A stretch of 64,000 nucleotides of DNA from Deferribacteres bacterium (GTDB lineage: Bacteria > Zhuqueibacterota > Zhuqueibacteria > Zhuqueibacterales > Geothermadaptataceae). The stretch spans positions 372,001-436,000 of the forward strand of contig JACKDF010000002.1 of NCBI GenBank assembly GCA_020633655.1, given 5' to 3'. The notes under the pieces were generated by a model. The model saw nothing but the letters and a program-made list of their open reading frames with translations. It did not search any database and was not told the origin of the DNA. Numbering within the stretch: position 1 is the first letter of the stretch; every line of letters begins with the position of its first letter. Positions 18,408-27,437 of this stretch are shown here, piece after piece. The position numbers and the translations under genes are program-made.

Positions 18408-18470
18408 TTTTGGCAAAATACTTGCGTTGATGCAGCATGTGTAGAACAATGGACCGGTATTTTGCTAAAA
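18408..18470. repeat. Inverted repeat, 14-bp arms
   Basis: TTTTGGCAAAATAC on the left faces GTATTTTGCTAAAA on the right (13 of 14 pairs) with about 35 bases between. It lies in the 347-base gap between the two paralogous secreted-protein genes, just after the first stop codon. It may be a terminator-like or REP-like structure; there is no T-run after the right arm. The rest of this gap shows no further gene or motif. Confidence 0.55.
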
Positions 18471-18735
18471 ATCATCCCGTCACAGCCATTGGAAAAAGTC
18501 ACTATTCGAGTTCAATTCTACCGTTCGCATTTACTGGCGAGGTAACGTACATATTTGTGATGGTTGCTAATCAGGAATGACACATCTGAAATTACCCATG
18601 TGATGAATTTCTGTTTCGCAATTGTTTCGCTTTTCCTGAATGAAAGAAGATTACAAAAATGTCGATACCCTTATTATGTTACAATTCACTTTTAAAATTA
18701 ACAAAAATGCTTCATTTGAATTAAGGATTATGAAA

Positions 18736-20517
18736 ATGAAAAAACTCATCATTGTTACGACAGCGTGCCTCCTGTTTTTCAGTCCACTTTTCGCGGGCAA
18801 TAATTTTTCTACGATTCGAAAATATCAGCCTGTGGTTATAAAGGGCGAAAATATAACTGAATTACTGGGAAGCAAACCGAACCAATTATTTGGCTACGCC
18901 TACGACGCCGCAAGCAACAGCTGGCGGCAAATCCCGTTTCAGGTTGACGAACGACGCCGTGTTGATACAACCGTACCTGGTCCCTTTTGGCAAGACGGCG
19001 ACGTCGGCGGTGCAATGGTCGATGTACCACCTTCATTAGCAAAGGGAAATCCAGAAGAAACGATGGCAACCCATCCGGCAGAAGATCTACTTTATGTTGG
19101 GGAAGGCAATGGTATCTACGGCAGCTTGCAAGCAGAAGACAGCGACAAATCCTTCGATCAGGACGATGAAATTTGTTTTATGGTTGAAGATGCCGGCGAT
19201 AAAGCACCCGGGCCAGAAGACAGTTGGGTTGCCGATACAGAAGCGAAGCGTGTGGAAGTCAAGGTTACCGACCCTCTCGATAACTCGACGGGATATGTTT
19301 ATATTTACGTATCCAGCAAACTTTCTTTCAAAGGCCAAAATTCCGTTTCCTATGCACTGGTACCACCGGATGTTGAACATGCCGCAGACATCGAATCCGA
19401 TTATTACATAATGCACTACAGTCGCCGTTGGGTGCTGGATGAAGTTCGGGTCAAATCTGCCCTCGGTGGCAAAGGCGTCGACCTGATTGATCAGATAAAA
19501 TTTCGTGCCTATGCCTTGACACCACAAAACGAAACCGAAGAATTCTGGAGTGACGGTCCCGGCGTATGCGGTTTCAGCAGCGGTAAGGGCTGTAGTAAAT
19601 ATGTCGGTCACAAAACCGGTCCGGTGCGTGCAATTCGGCAAATTCAAGGTGCAGCCAGTGGACCAACCACTTCCTATCAAGCTATTTTTTATAACAAAAT
19701 GCTCAGCATGCAAATCAATTACCGTGTCCACAGTTTACCAAATTTGTGGTACTACATGGATTATTCACCATCCGTTTCCAACATCATGTATTACGATGCC
19801 AATAACTCATCGGTGAAGATTGATGGCAAGCAGGACAATGTTTCCCAGGGCAAACCGAGTACCTGGTCTCAGGTTTCCTCCGATGAAGGGTCTCTGGTTA
19901 TGTGGGCTGATGTGCATGAATTTGCCGCGGCAGGAACAAATGTGATTGAACCTTACTATTTGGACAATTCCGGATTTAACGACCAGACAGGCGATGATGG
20001 AAAAGCCTATGGGAACCATGGGCTCCACTTTGAAGATATTCCGGATCACGACAACAAAGTGGCCATCGTTTCTTTTCTGAATTTTTACATCTTGCCTCCG
20101 GGCGCGGCGGATCAGGGTTCAGAATTTGAGAAATACAATACAACTTCCGTGACGCTGGCGACAAACCAGGAAACCCGCAAATCCCCGATTCCCTCCGCCG
20201 TTAAGGAAAGCGATGCGACGACGCCGGGCGATTTCCATCTCTATCCAGCTTACCCGAATCCGTTCCAGGCAATCTCGGGCAAGGCCACATTAATTAAATT
20301 CCAAATGCAGGCTGCACAGAAAGTTGAGATAAATGTGTATGATATCAAAGGACGGCTTGTGAATACGCTGGTTCGCGGAAACCGTGAGGTGGGTACACAC
20401 CAGCTTGAATGGAATGGTCTGGACAGCACAGGGAAACTTCTTCCTGCTGGAACCTATTATCTGGAATTGCGCACACCAACACGTCGCATGACACAGCAAA
20501 TGACACTTATTCACTAG
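18736..20517 (+). CDS. Secreted protein of unknown function, paralogue 2, with C-terminal sorting domain
   Basis: A 593-residue protein. AAGGA stands 8 bases before ATG 18736 (another ATG at 18730 is too close), and the signal peptide ends at LFAG. Residues about 20-490 are the same domain as in the gene before it, with a roughly 40-residue insertion (VGGAMVDVPPSLAKGNPEE) before the acidic FDQDDE motif. After about residue 505 comes a second module: FHLYPAYPNPF, then IKFQMQAAQKVEINVYDIKGRLVNTL and WNGLDSTGKLLPAGTYYLEL, which is the FlgD-Ig/type IX sorting (T9SS type A) module that delivers proteins to the cell surface. Family function unknown; position next to polysaccharide-lyase-like genes suggests a polysaccharide-related role, which is inference only. 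A strong terminator follows. Confidence 0.8.
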   Translation: MKKLIIVTTACLLFFSPLFAGNNFSTIRKYQPVVIKGENITELLGSKPNQLFGYAYDAASNSWRQIPFQVDERRRVDTTVPGPFWQDGDVGGAMVDVPPSLAKGNPEETMATHPAEDLLYVGEGNGIYGSLQAEDSDKSFDQDDEICFMVEDAGDKAPGPEDSWVADTEAKRVEVKVTDPLDNSTGYVYIYVSSKLSFKGQNSVSYALVPPDVEHAADIESDYYIMHYSRRWVLDEVRVKSALGGKGVDLIDQIKFRAYALTPQNETEEFWSDGPGVCGFSSGKGCSKYVGHKTGPVRAIRQIQGAASGPTTSYQAIFYNKMLSMQINYRVHSLPNLWYYMDYSPSVSNIMYYDANNSSVKIDGKQDNVSQGKPSTWSQVSSDEGSLVMWADVHEFAAAGTNVIEPYYLDNSGFNDQTGDDGKAYGNHGLHFEDIPDHDNKVAIVSFLNFYILPPGAADQGSEFEKYNTTSVTLATNQETRKSPIPSAVKESDATTPGDFHLYPAYPNPFQAISGKATLIKFQMQAAQKVEINVYDIKGRLVNTLVRGNREVGTHQLEWNGLDSTGKLLPAGTYYLELRTPTRRMTQQMTLIH

Positions 20518-20580
20518 TTCTTCTCACGGCCGGAGACTCCTGAGCCAACGGCAGAATGAGTAAAATAGCCTAAACGCAGA

Positions 20581-20617
20581 AGATCGCCCGGATTTAATAA
20601 CGGGCGATCTTTTTTTT
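20581..20617 (+). terminator. Rho-independent terminator
   Basis: AGATCGCCCG and CGGGCGATCT form a perfect 10-bp stem with a 10-base loop, followed by seven further T residues. It ends the transcript of the paralogue 2 gene, 64 bases after its stop codon. Confidence 0.92.
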
Positions 20618-20629
20618 CTCTGAAAATAG

Positions 20630-20727
20630 CTGTTAACCTGCTTTAATCATACAATGCTTAAAGTGAGCGATGGGCAGGGGATACCCGCTGCACAGTCTTG
20701 GGATTTATAATTAAAGCAGGTTAACAG
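20630..20727 (+). repeat. Interspersed inverted-repeat element, family C (copy 2)
   Basis: A 98-base element with 18-bp perfect terminal inverted repeats (CTGTTAACCTGCTTTAAT). The interior contains AAAGTGAGCGATGGGCA, GGGGATACCC and CTTGGGATTTAT, all matched in the minus-oriented copy at 3116-3201. The gap to the next gene (20728-20941) contains no other recognisable feature. Confidence 0.85.
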
Positions 20728-20941
20728 ATAAAAAATCTATACTGAGCCAAAAAGGACGCAAAGCTTTGATTTTTATTTATTAAAACTTTTCTTCGTTGGC
20801 TTAGCAACTCCGCGTGAGAAAAATTCACGTTAGTAATTCGCAAATTTTTTAAAGTGGAGAATAAATATCTTTATGCAGTATTCTGTATTGTGGGTGATTA
20901 CCAGATTACCATCATTTTTCAAATCAGTCCCCTTTCATTTA

Positions 20942-21808
20942 TTATTCCAATTTATAACACTTCTCAATATAAGCCATACTTTCTGATATTATTGATTCAC
21001 TCATCTCTTCCATCAATATTTCGATATACGGTTTTCTTTTTTTAATCAATTTGCAGAGTAATTTATAGTTTAGCAGGCCATTGCCCGGGGCTAATTGATG
21101 CAATTCATTGTCTTTTATTATGAAATCTTTTGCATGAATAATGGCGATTTTGTCTCCAAATAAATCAAAGGATTCTTCTATAATTTTGTCCTGGTTTTCA
21201 TAGTTTTCAATACTCAGCAAATTAACCGGATCAAAGATAACCTGCAGATGAGGTGAATCAATTTTATCAAGCATCTGTTTCATTCTCGTTGGTGTTGAGA
21301 TGATGTGACTCGTAACCCCTTCAATGCCCACAAAAACGCCAAATTTCTCCGCTTCATCCACAAGTTCTTGTAGACTCTCATACAGGATTTGAAAGGCCTT
21401 ATCGCCTTGATTTTCGAAATTGCAGGAGTAATCCGCATTTATGGAACCCGTTTCAGTTCCGATCACACTACAACCAAAATCCCGGGCAAATCGAATGTGT
21501 TGTTTAAATACTTCGATGTTTTTCCTTCTCTGCTCCTGGTCGGGATGGGCATAATTGAGATAACAACCTAAAACGGAAATTTTGATATCTCTTTTATAAA
21601 AAACATCTCTGAAATAACTGGCTAAGCCCGGGTTCAAAATTCCCGCAGGATCATCAATGCCTGCAATCGCCTTTGCGAGCGCAAGTTGGATATAAGCTAT
21701 TTTCTTTTCCTGAATTTTCTTTGCGAGTTCTTCAACCGGTAGTTTACCGAAATCATGAGCTCGTGCACCTAATAACATGTGGTCCCTTTCATCGTTTTTT
21801 GTATTCAT
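20942..21808 (-). CDS. Sugar phosphate isomerase/epimerase-like TIM-barrel protein
   Basis: A 288-residue protein of the xylose-isomerase-like TIM-barrel family (AP endonuclease family 2 fold). Supporting stretches are HDFGKLPVEELAKKIQEK near the start, ISVLGCYLNYAHP, IRFARDFGCSVIGTETGS, FGVFVGIEGVTSHIIST, LQVIFDPVNLLS, KIAIIHAKDF and the closing KRKPYIEILMEE. The E (in GIEG), D (FDPVN), H (IIHAKD) and E (ILMEE) residues fit the metal-binding set of sugar epimerases. No signal peptide, so cytoplasmic. It could isomerise or epimerise a keto-sugar or inositol derivative released by the neighbouring glycosidases. It is followed upstream, on the same strand, by a glycosidase-like lipoprotein gene with a palindrome between them. 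Confidence 0.82.
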   Translation of the reverse strand: MNTKNDERDHMLLGARAHDFGKLPVEELAKKIQEKKIAYIQLALAKAIAGIDDPAGILNPGLASYFRDVFYKRDIKISVLGCYLNYAHPDQEQRRKNIEVFKQHIRFARDFGCSVIGTETGSINADYSCNFENQGDKAFQILYESLQELVDEAEKFGVFVGIEGVTSHIISTPTRMKQMLDKIDSPHLQVIFDPVNLLSIENYENQDKIIEESFDLFGDKIAIIHAKDFIIKDNELHQLAPGNGLLNYKLLCKLIKKRKPYIEILMEEMSESIISESMAYIEKCYKLE

Positions 21809-21845
21809 TTTTTTGGGTTCAGTGAGGTGGAAATGAATGAGACAT

Positions 21846-21879
21846 AAAGATGGCCAGGGGATATCCCCTGGCCATCTTT
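21846..21879. terminator. Perfect 34-base palindrome, probable terminator
   Basis: Arms AAAGATGGCCAGGGGAT and ATCCCCTGGCCATCTTT meet with no loop. It lies 30 bases beyond the stop of the minus-strand lipoprotein gene; the reverse strand ends in TCTTTA, a weak T-tract. The core GGGGATATCCCC recurs in family C and in the RAYT cassette, so it may equally be a REP-type sequence. Confidence 0.65.
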
Positions 21880-21908
21880 TACGTAAAGTATTGCATGCAT
21901 AAAACAGA

Positions 21909-23627
21909 CTAAAATTGTTCCTTCTCTTTTTCCATTAAACCCACCGTATCCCGTGAGCCGGTAAAACCCGGTCCACCGGCAGCAATGTATCCGTGACTGG
22001 CTCCGGATGAATCCGGGCTGACCCAGAATGAATAGAGCTTGCCATTTCGCAGATGAAAACGAAGCCGAACTGTTTTTCCTGCGAGTGCAGCAAAATCATT
22101 CACGCCGTTCCAATGGACAGCCTGTAAAGTTTTGTTTGTACGAACAGCCACACAGTTTTCCCGGGAGAATGGCTCGATGACATTACCGGATTCCTCGAGG
22201 AGTTCGGCGTGCAATTCACCGTTTTGCACCTCTGCGTTGACGAACAGGTACTTGCCATTGAATCGCAACGGCCGGCTTGTGAGGGTGCCCCCGTTATCAC
22301 CGGCATCCATAGAAGCAAAACCATCGCGCCGCAAGATGGCAAGTCCGGTGGTGCACTCGCCGGAAAATTTATTGTTTTGCATGCCTGAACGGGCGCTGAA
22401 ATAGAAATAGAGTTTATCGCCGACAACCAGGCAACAGCCGCCTGCCGATTGCACATTCGTGTAGTTGTAATCCCCGAATTTTTCCGAGACGTTGATAAAA
22501 GGACGACGGTCCGGACGGTCCCAATGAAAGCCATCTCTGCTGAACCCGAGGGCAATATAATTGGGTTTTCCTCGCGTTTCAGGCTGTCCGGGCCAGATCG
22601 TAAATAGGCCGAGCATCAGGCTTTCATAGGCAACACCATCCAGGTTGTAAAGCTGGCAGGGACGATTTAGGTCCGGGCGCTGCGGATCGTTTTCGTCGGC
22701 GCCAAGCCAGAAGACGGCGTTTTTACTGGCCAGCTGTGCCCCGGCGATGGGATCGCGGTGTTCATAGTAGAGTCGCAGGCGTTCTTTCGCCGTGGTCGGC
22801 CTTTGGCAGCAACGAATGCTGTAAATCCACTTTTTACGAAATGGATTGTAAAATATCGTGCTGCGGTCGCCGAGTTTTTCGGTTTGCGCTATGGCTTCGC
22901 CCCAATTTATCCCGTCGGCCGACGCGTGGATATAACTTGCCCAGTCATGCCCTTTGCCGTAAACCACGAACAATTTGTAGCGTTTATCTGCATCTTTCTC
23001 CTCATGATCGAGCCAGACCGTGCCGGAGTCGCGGAGTTTGATGGGTATATTGTGCACGATATTGCTTTCGGCTTCCCCTGCATCCAGCGAAGGTTTTTGC
23101 CAGTGAATGCCGTCGCTGGATGTGGCAATGCAGGTGGAACACATGTAGCCACACATGTACCACATCTTGAACAGTTGATCCTGCGGATCGAACCACACCC
23201 CATCACTGAAAACCATAGCACTGGTGGAGGAATCGCCGACGCCATAGGCTTCTTCATAGCGGTTTTCCATTTCCCAGGGTTTATTCGGTTTTAGTACAGG
23301 ACTTTCCCTGTGAAGTTCAGCACGATGGAAAGTTCGCTTCAGGGTTGTGTGTTCAATGAGAAAATCATCAACAAACAATTGCCGGCCCACGTCGATGGGG
23401 ATGACAGCCGGCGGTGTGGCGAGATAGGGGACAGGCATGGGCTGACGGTTGTATTTTCCATAGTCCAAGGGGCCATAGTCGGGTGGCCATTGTCCCGGTA
23501 AAATAATGCCGTTGTAGAGGACTTCGCCCTGGGTGGATTTGTCTTTTTTTGTCAGCCGGTCAAGTGCGCCGCAAGACAGGAAGAAGATGAAATTGACCAA
23601 TACTAATGTGCTTGTTAACCTGCGCAT
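21909..23627 (-). CDS. Glycosidase-like five-bladed-propeller lipoprotein
   Basis: A 572-residue protein. The ATG at 23627 has AAGGA 8 bases upstream and opens a lipoprotein signal (VNFIFFLSC then GA). The body has features of GH32/GH43-type propeller proteins: RQLFVDDFLIE near the start, then repeated units built as ...FDPQDQLFKMWYMCG...CIATSSDGIHWQKP and ...ASADGINWGE and ...FSRDGFHWDRPDRRPF; this S.DG.HW repeat is typical of plant-biomass-related sucrose/fructan and arabinan hydrolases. A C-terminal beta-sandwich (LRFHLRNGKLYSFWVSPD) may bind carbohydrate. Exact catalytic residues cannot be fixed by eye. Being lipid-anchored, it would work at the outer membrane. Upstream the 333-base gap to the next gene has no recognised motif. 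Confidence 0.72.
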   Translation of the reverse strand: MRRLTSTLVLVNFIFFLSCGALDRLTKKDKSTQGEVLYNGIILPGQWPPDYGPLDYGKYNRQPMPVPYLATPPAVIPIDVGRQLFVDDFLIEHTTLKRTFHRAELHRESPVLKPNKPWEMENRYEEAYGVGDSSTSAMVFSDGVWFDPQDQLFKMWYMCGYMCSTCIATSSDGIHWQKPSLDAGEAESNIVHNIPIKLRDSGTVWLDHEEKDADKRYKLFVVYGKGHDWASYIHASADGINWGEAIAQTEKLGDRSTIFYNPFRKKWIYSIRCCQRPTTAKERLRLYYEHRDPIAGAQLASKNAVFWLGADENDPQRPDLNRPCQLYNLDGVAYESLMLGLFTIWPGQPETRGKPNYIALGFSRDGFHWDRPDRRPFINVSEKFGDYNYTNVQSAGGCCLVVGDKLYFYFSARSGMQNNKFSGECTTGLAILRRDGFASMDAGDNGGTLTSRPLRFNGKYLFVNAEVQNGELHAELLEESGNVIEPFSRENCVAVRTNKTLQAVHWNGVNDFAALAGKTVRLRFHLRNGKLYSFWVSPDSSGASHGYIAAGGPGFTGSRDTVGLMEKEKEQF

Positions 23628-23960
23628 CAAATATATCCTTAACTTTGGTAGCAAATACGAAAAACCGTGCTGTTATGAGCAAAAAATATCCCGACAAGCA
23701 ACTTTGGGAGATGAAAAATGTGCCTTTTGCGGAAATTATATCTTCAATCCGATTCCCATTTTGAGCAATGCACAGGAGATTGGTTTGGCTGATTGGTGTT
23801 TCACTTGCCGTTCTTGTTTTTTTCAATAAAATAGAACTGTATACAAAAATGGTGATTTGAAGACGAGCCTCAAAAGTTTTCAAACAATCTATTTTGAAAT
23901 TAGCACTTAAGAATCATATTCAATTTTGGGAATAGGCAATTAAAATTGAGTCTAATTTTT
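23628..23960. other. Gene-free interval
   Basis: No gene, hairpin or strong promoter was found. The minus-strand lipoprotein gene must be expressed from here. Base composition drops sharply toward the right end, where the AT-rich unknown gene begins. Confidence 0.5.
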
Positions 23961-25760
23961 TTATTGATCAGCATCGATTGATTTTGTAGGAATATGTAGT
24001 CTTCGATTTTGGATTTTCTGGAATAACCAGGAGATCGGTTCTTTATATTCAACTGAACTTGGAAAAACTATCGGTTCGGTATCCTTAGATACAGGAAAAG
24101 ATGTTTTTCCATTTATAATTTCGACTACTTCTTGTATTTCAATTTCCAGTTGATTCCCTTCATCTGAAATAAATAAATTCTTATGCTTTTCAAGCATTTT
24201 TAATGTCTGCTTGGGAGAAATTCCATCTTTGCTCATTAATATAAGCAAATCGAAAATGGTTAGTTTAATTTCCCTTTTGATAACATCCCACTGATTGGTT
24301 GATGCACGTATTAAATTAGTTTTTCCATATCCAAACTGATACTCAAATAGTTTGTTTCCTGAGAAGAGTGAATAAAATGTAGCAGTACCAAATAATACTG
24401 GTTGGATCGAGTAAATTGTACTGGGGGGTCTGTCGATAACACCGATGAATGGATCGTTTTTGTTTATAGTTACCCAATTTGTTGGCTCAATATTAAGGGA
24501 AAGTCGAAGTCCTACCTGGCCGGTTTTATCCAATAAATCCAGCTCGGATAACGATGAATGTAAATTATCAATAAAGTATTTTTTGATTTTGGGAATTGTA
24601 ATGTTTTCGTCTTTTTGTTGGAACCCCTCTATTTTACCTGCAAGTTCAAGTTCAATTTTTGCAATCCTAAATCTTTTTAAGAATTCATCATATATGTTTT
24701 TCGGATTTATATGAAAAGGAAATCCAACTGCATAATTCGATTTGATATATTTCCAATGATCGAGTTTAACCATTTTATTGCCGTTGAATAAATTAAAATA
24801 ATACCAAAAGAAAGAGATGTCATCATTTCTATTACTTTCAACATATTCACACAATTTAGTTAATGCTAAATTATACACTTCTCTTTTTCTTACATCGCTA
24901 CTAATTTTATTGGAATACAAATAAAACAAGTATTCTAGATAACTGATGTGATCGTCAGAGGCTTTAGCTACTCGAAACCAATTCTCACTGAATTCATTCT
25001 TTAATTCAGTCATTTTATACGGAAAACTAGAATCAGTCAATGTTGAGTTGTCATAAAAATCCCAATATTTAATTTCATTATTAAAAGCAGTTTCAGAGTC
25101 CCAAAGTGCCTGAAGTGAATTCAGGTTTCTTAAATTATTTTTCCAAACAATCAACACCATCGGTAATGTTACCTTAACCAGGTTCGTATATTTTTCCCGA
25201 TTTTTAATACTTATTTTTTTTAAACTCAAATCCCAAAATATTTCGTTAGAGATAGTATCTTTATTTAATGAATATTTAAGTATTGACAAGAAATCAAGCA
25301 TTTCTTTTAGGGTAGTGTTTGGGGGATGTATTAATGCCCAAAGTGAATCTAGAAAAACGGCTTTTGAGGTTTCTTCGTCCTGATAAAAATTCTTGTCAAC
25401 AAGATCGCAATATTCAATATATAAATTTAGATCTCGTTGTTTCAGAGCGTTGTTCAGACATTCTAATTCTGCTAATTTAAACTTTGATATTTGCTTATAT
25501 TCCCAAGGAAGATTGTATCCCTTTGATAAAAACTCTTCTACTTCTTCTATAGAATTTGATTCCCTTATTTTTTTCCAATCAATTTCCATCATAGCAGATT
25601 GGGAGTATTTAGACTCTGGGTATTTTTGGATAAAAATTTGATAATCTTTTACTGTATTGCTCTCTTTTGTTTTTTTCCACTCCTTTTCCATAGATGCACA
25701 ACTTAGAAAATAAAAAGCTATTATAAACATAAATAAACTAATAAGTTTATTACGAATCAT
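23961..25760 (-). CDS. AT-rich lipoprotein of unknown function
   Basis: A 599-residue protein I do not recognise. ATG 25760 has AGGAG upstream and begins a lipoprotein signal with lipobox YFLSC. The first 70 mature residues contain two copies of a short unit, EKEWKKTKESNTVKDYQIFI and DWKKIRESNSIEEVEEFL, like the W-K/R-x-x-x-x-S-N pattern of tetratricopeptide-like repeats in Bacteroidetes proteins. The rest is mostly helical with many tryptophans and tyrosines; towards the C-terminus a beta-rich part (VGLRLSLNIEPTNWVTINKN) appears. The gene is much richer in A and T than its neighbours, and so are its flanks, which suggests acquisition from elsewhere. No neighbour gives a clue to its role. Confidence 0.65.
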   Translation of the reverse strand: MIRNKLISLFMFIIAFYFLSCASMEKEWKKTKESNTVKDYQIFIQKYPESKYSQSAMMEIDWKKIRESNSIEEVEEFLSKGYNLPWEYKQISKFKLAELECLNNALKQRDLNLYIEYCDLVDKNFYQDEETSKAVFLDSLWALIHPPNTTLKEMLDFLSILKYSLNKDTISNEIFWDLSLKKISIKNREKYTNLVKVTLPMVLIVWKNNLRNLNSLQALWDSETAFNNEIKYWDFYDNSTLTDSSFPYKMTELKNEFSENWFRVAKASDDHISYLEYLFYLYSNKISSDVRKREVYNLALTKLCEYVESNRNDDISFFWYYFNLFNGNKMVKLDHWKYIKSNYAVGFPFHINPKNIYDEFLKRFRIAKIELELAGKIEGFQQKDENITIPKIKKYFIDNLHSSLSELDLLDKTGQVGLRLSLNIEPTNWVTINKNDPFIGVIDRPPSTIYSIQPVLFGTATFYSLFSGNKLFEYQFGYGKTNLIRASTNQWDVIKREIKLTIFDLLILMSKDGISPKQTLKMLEKHKNLFISDEGNQLEIEIQEVVEIINGKTSFPVSKDTEPIVFPSSVEYKEPISWLFQKIQNRRLHIPTKSIDADQ

Positions 25761-26220
25761 TTTAATCTCCTGATACCTCGCATTATCTTGCATTTACTAA
25801 TTTTAGTGGTTTGATATCCCCGGGAAACACATGTTTTCACATCTTTATATTTCGTAATGTCTAAAAGAATAGGTACATAAAAAATAAAATTCCCCCATCG
25901 CAGCTTTAAAATTTTCAATGCGCTAAAATAATTCTTGTGTAATTCACACAAAATACCAAATGATTGCTAACATGTACATACAATGTACCAATAAATTTTA
26001 TATCAACTCTTATTGACTTAAAAATAACGAATTAAATCCTTTTTTATAAGGACTAAAATTGTATTTAAACTCACCTTAGAAATTTTATATCACAAAATCC
26101 CTCTTTTTTCGAGTTTCAATCACGGCCATCAATTTTCTTGCCGCGAAAAACAGTTAACAAAAAATTCAAACTCCCTTATTCGTAATCAGCCCTCATTGTT
26201 TGAATCCTGTTTTTTTCATA
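25761..26220. other. AT-rich gene-free interval
   Basis: About 460 bases of low-GC DNA upstream of the unknown lipoprotein gene. Only short open stretches occur and no convincing coding start with a ribosome site is present. It probably contains the promoter for the minus-strand lipoprotein gene. No repeat family member was recognised here. Confidence 0.5.
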
Positions 26221-26594
26221 TTAAAACCTGAACCCAAAATGCAGTCCCGGCTCAAACAGAAGATATTTTGCTGTACCATCTTCGACTGCCTGAAAGGAAT
26301 CCGGGAAATTGTGTACACCAGCCAGTGGTTAAATGCATCGGAATGTTCCAGGAACCAGCGCTGGTTGAAAAATTCAAATCGATAGCCAATCCGAAGCTGA
26401 AGATTGAGCTGACAACCGTTTCGAATTTTTATGTCTTGCTCATCGATAAATTGTTGCAAAAATGGAGTTGCCTGGACAGTTGCATACATGTCCTTCCAAA
26501 AGAAATGCTGGTAGCCTGCCCCAATACCAAACGCTCTGATTTTGCCCGAGTACATTTCATCCGAAGAACCGTAGGTGCTCGTAGTACGTCCGAT
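26221..26594 (-). pseudogene. Outer-membrane protein fragment, frameshifted
   Basis: Read on the minus strand, codons from 26594 give RTTSTYGSSDEMYSGKIRAF, then a barrel-like FGIGAGYQHFFWKDMYATVQA and IGYRFEFFNQRWFLE. At about FNHWLVYT (near 26315) the sense changes frame: the shifted frame continues NFPDSFQAVEDG...YLLFEPGLHFGFRF and stops with a TAA at 26221. A C-terminal aromatic residue (RF) after strand-like GLHFGF is the normal end of a beta-barrel. No start is present: an in-frame TAA stands directly upstream of 26594. Hence this is a 5'-truncated and frameshifted remnant. A sequencing error could mimic the frameshift but not the missing N-terminus. Confidence 0.65.
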
Positions 26595-26612
26595 TTATGA
26601 ATCAATCCCTGG

Positions 26613-27437
26613 TTATCCATTTTGTTGTGGAGTCCGTGTCAGTGTTTTGTGGCCATAAAATATCACGATCAGCACGACTAAAATCAGTGAAATTAAAGTA
26701 AAAACCAGATTGCCAAAAACCAGTTTATCTCCCGGAATATCGCTCCCGATGAGGGCATTCACATAGTTGCCAATAAGATGAATTATAATAGCGCCAAGGA
26801 TACTGCGATTCGAGTTGTTGTATATCCAGGTCATCATGAGCGCAGTAGCAAATGTACCGACCACCCACAACCAGAAGAGTATTGTACCGAATCCCATATC
26901 AATCTGGGATGTGTTTTTTACAAAAAACAGCGGGAAATGCCAGACAATCCAGTAGAAACCAAGAATGAGACTTGACCTTAGAGCAGTCCATTTTTGTTGA
27001 AGAATATCGAGAGCATATCCACGCCAGCCGAGTTCTTCCGCCAGTGGACCGCCGAGTATTTGAATAAGGGTAAAACCGATAAGTGCACCCGGGCTTGTCA
27101 GCGTTTGTATGGTATTGGTAAACTCAGGCAGATTTCCCACTACTATTCTATAAACAAGAACTGCGACAAACCAGTTTATTGCAAAAAATCCTATGATGAT
27201 TAAAAACCATTTACCGCCAATCCGTTTGAAACTGAATACGCGATTCCAAAATTTCCGTTTTACATCTTTGTCTTTTTTGTAAGTTGACAGGATTGCACCC
27301 ATAATGGATGGCATAAATGCACCCAGGAGAATCAGGATACCATTGGGGACATCCGAGAGATTTAAACCGATTGCACTCAACCAAATTGCCCAGGAAAAAC
27401 CGTAAGTGAGAACTAAAAATTTCTTTAAATCGTGCAT
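26613..27437 (-). CDS. CPBP-family intramembrane metalloprotease
   Basis: A 274-residue membrane protein beginning MHDLKKFLVLTYGFSW, with a clear GGAGGAG ribosome site. It has about eight hydrophobic stretches and the full CPBP (CAAX-protease/Abi) signature: EELGWRG (EExxxR, about residue 140) in LAEELGWRGYALDIL, then WIVWHFPLFF with a histidine, and a late IIHLIGNYVNA motif. These residues form the glutamate/histidine metal site of the Rce1-type proteases. It is a paralogue of the protein at 7898-8713 and has the canonical arginine missing there. Its gene ends 19 bases before the broken outer-membrane remnant. Substrate unknown; such proteins sometimes process signal-like peptides or give immunity to bacteriocins. 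Confidence 0.88.
   Translation of the reverse strand: MHDLKKFLVLTYGFSWAIWLSAIGLNLSDVPNGILILLGAFMPSIMGAILSTYKKDKDVKRKFWNRVFSFKRIGGKWFLIIIGFFAINWFVAVLVYRIVVGNLPEFTNTIQTLTSPGALIGFTLIQILGGPLAEELGWRGYALDILQQKWTALRSSLILGFYWIVWHFPLFFVKNTSQIDMGFGTILFWLWVVGTFATALMMTWIYNNSNRSILGAIIIHLIGNYVNALIGSDIPGDKLVFGNLVFTLISLILVVLIVIFYGHKTLTRTPQQNG

Noticed and set aside
19087..19731. 214-codon minus-strand frame inside secreted paralogue 2
   Set aside because: The sense strand is conserved with the neighbouring paralogue, so the opposite frame is a shadow.
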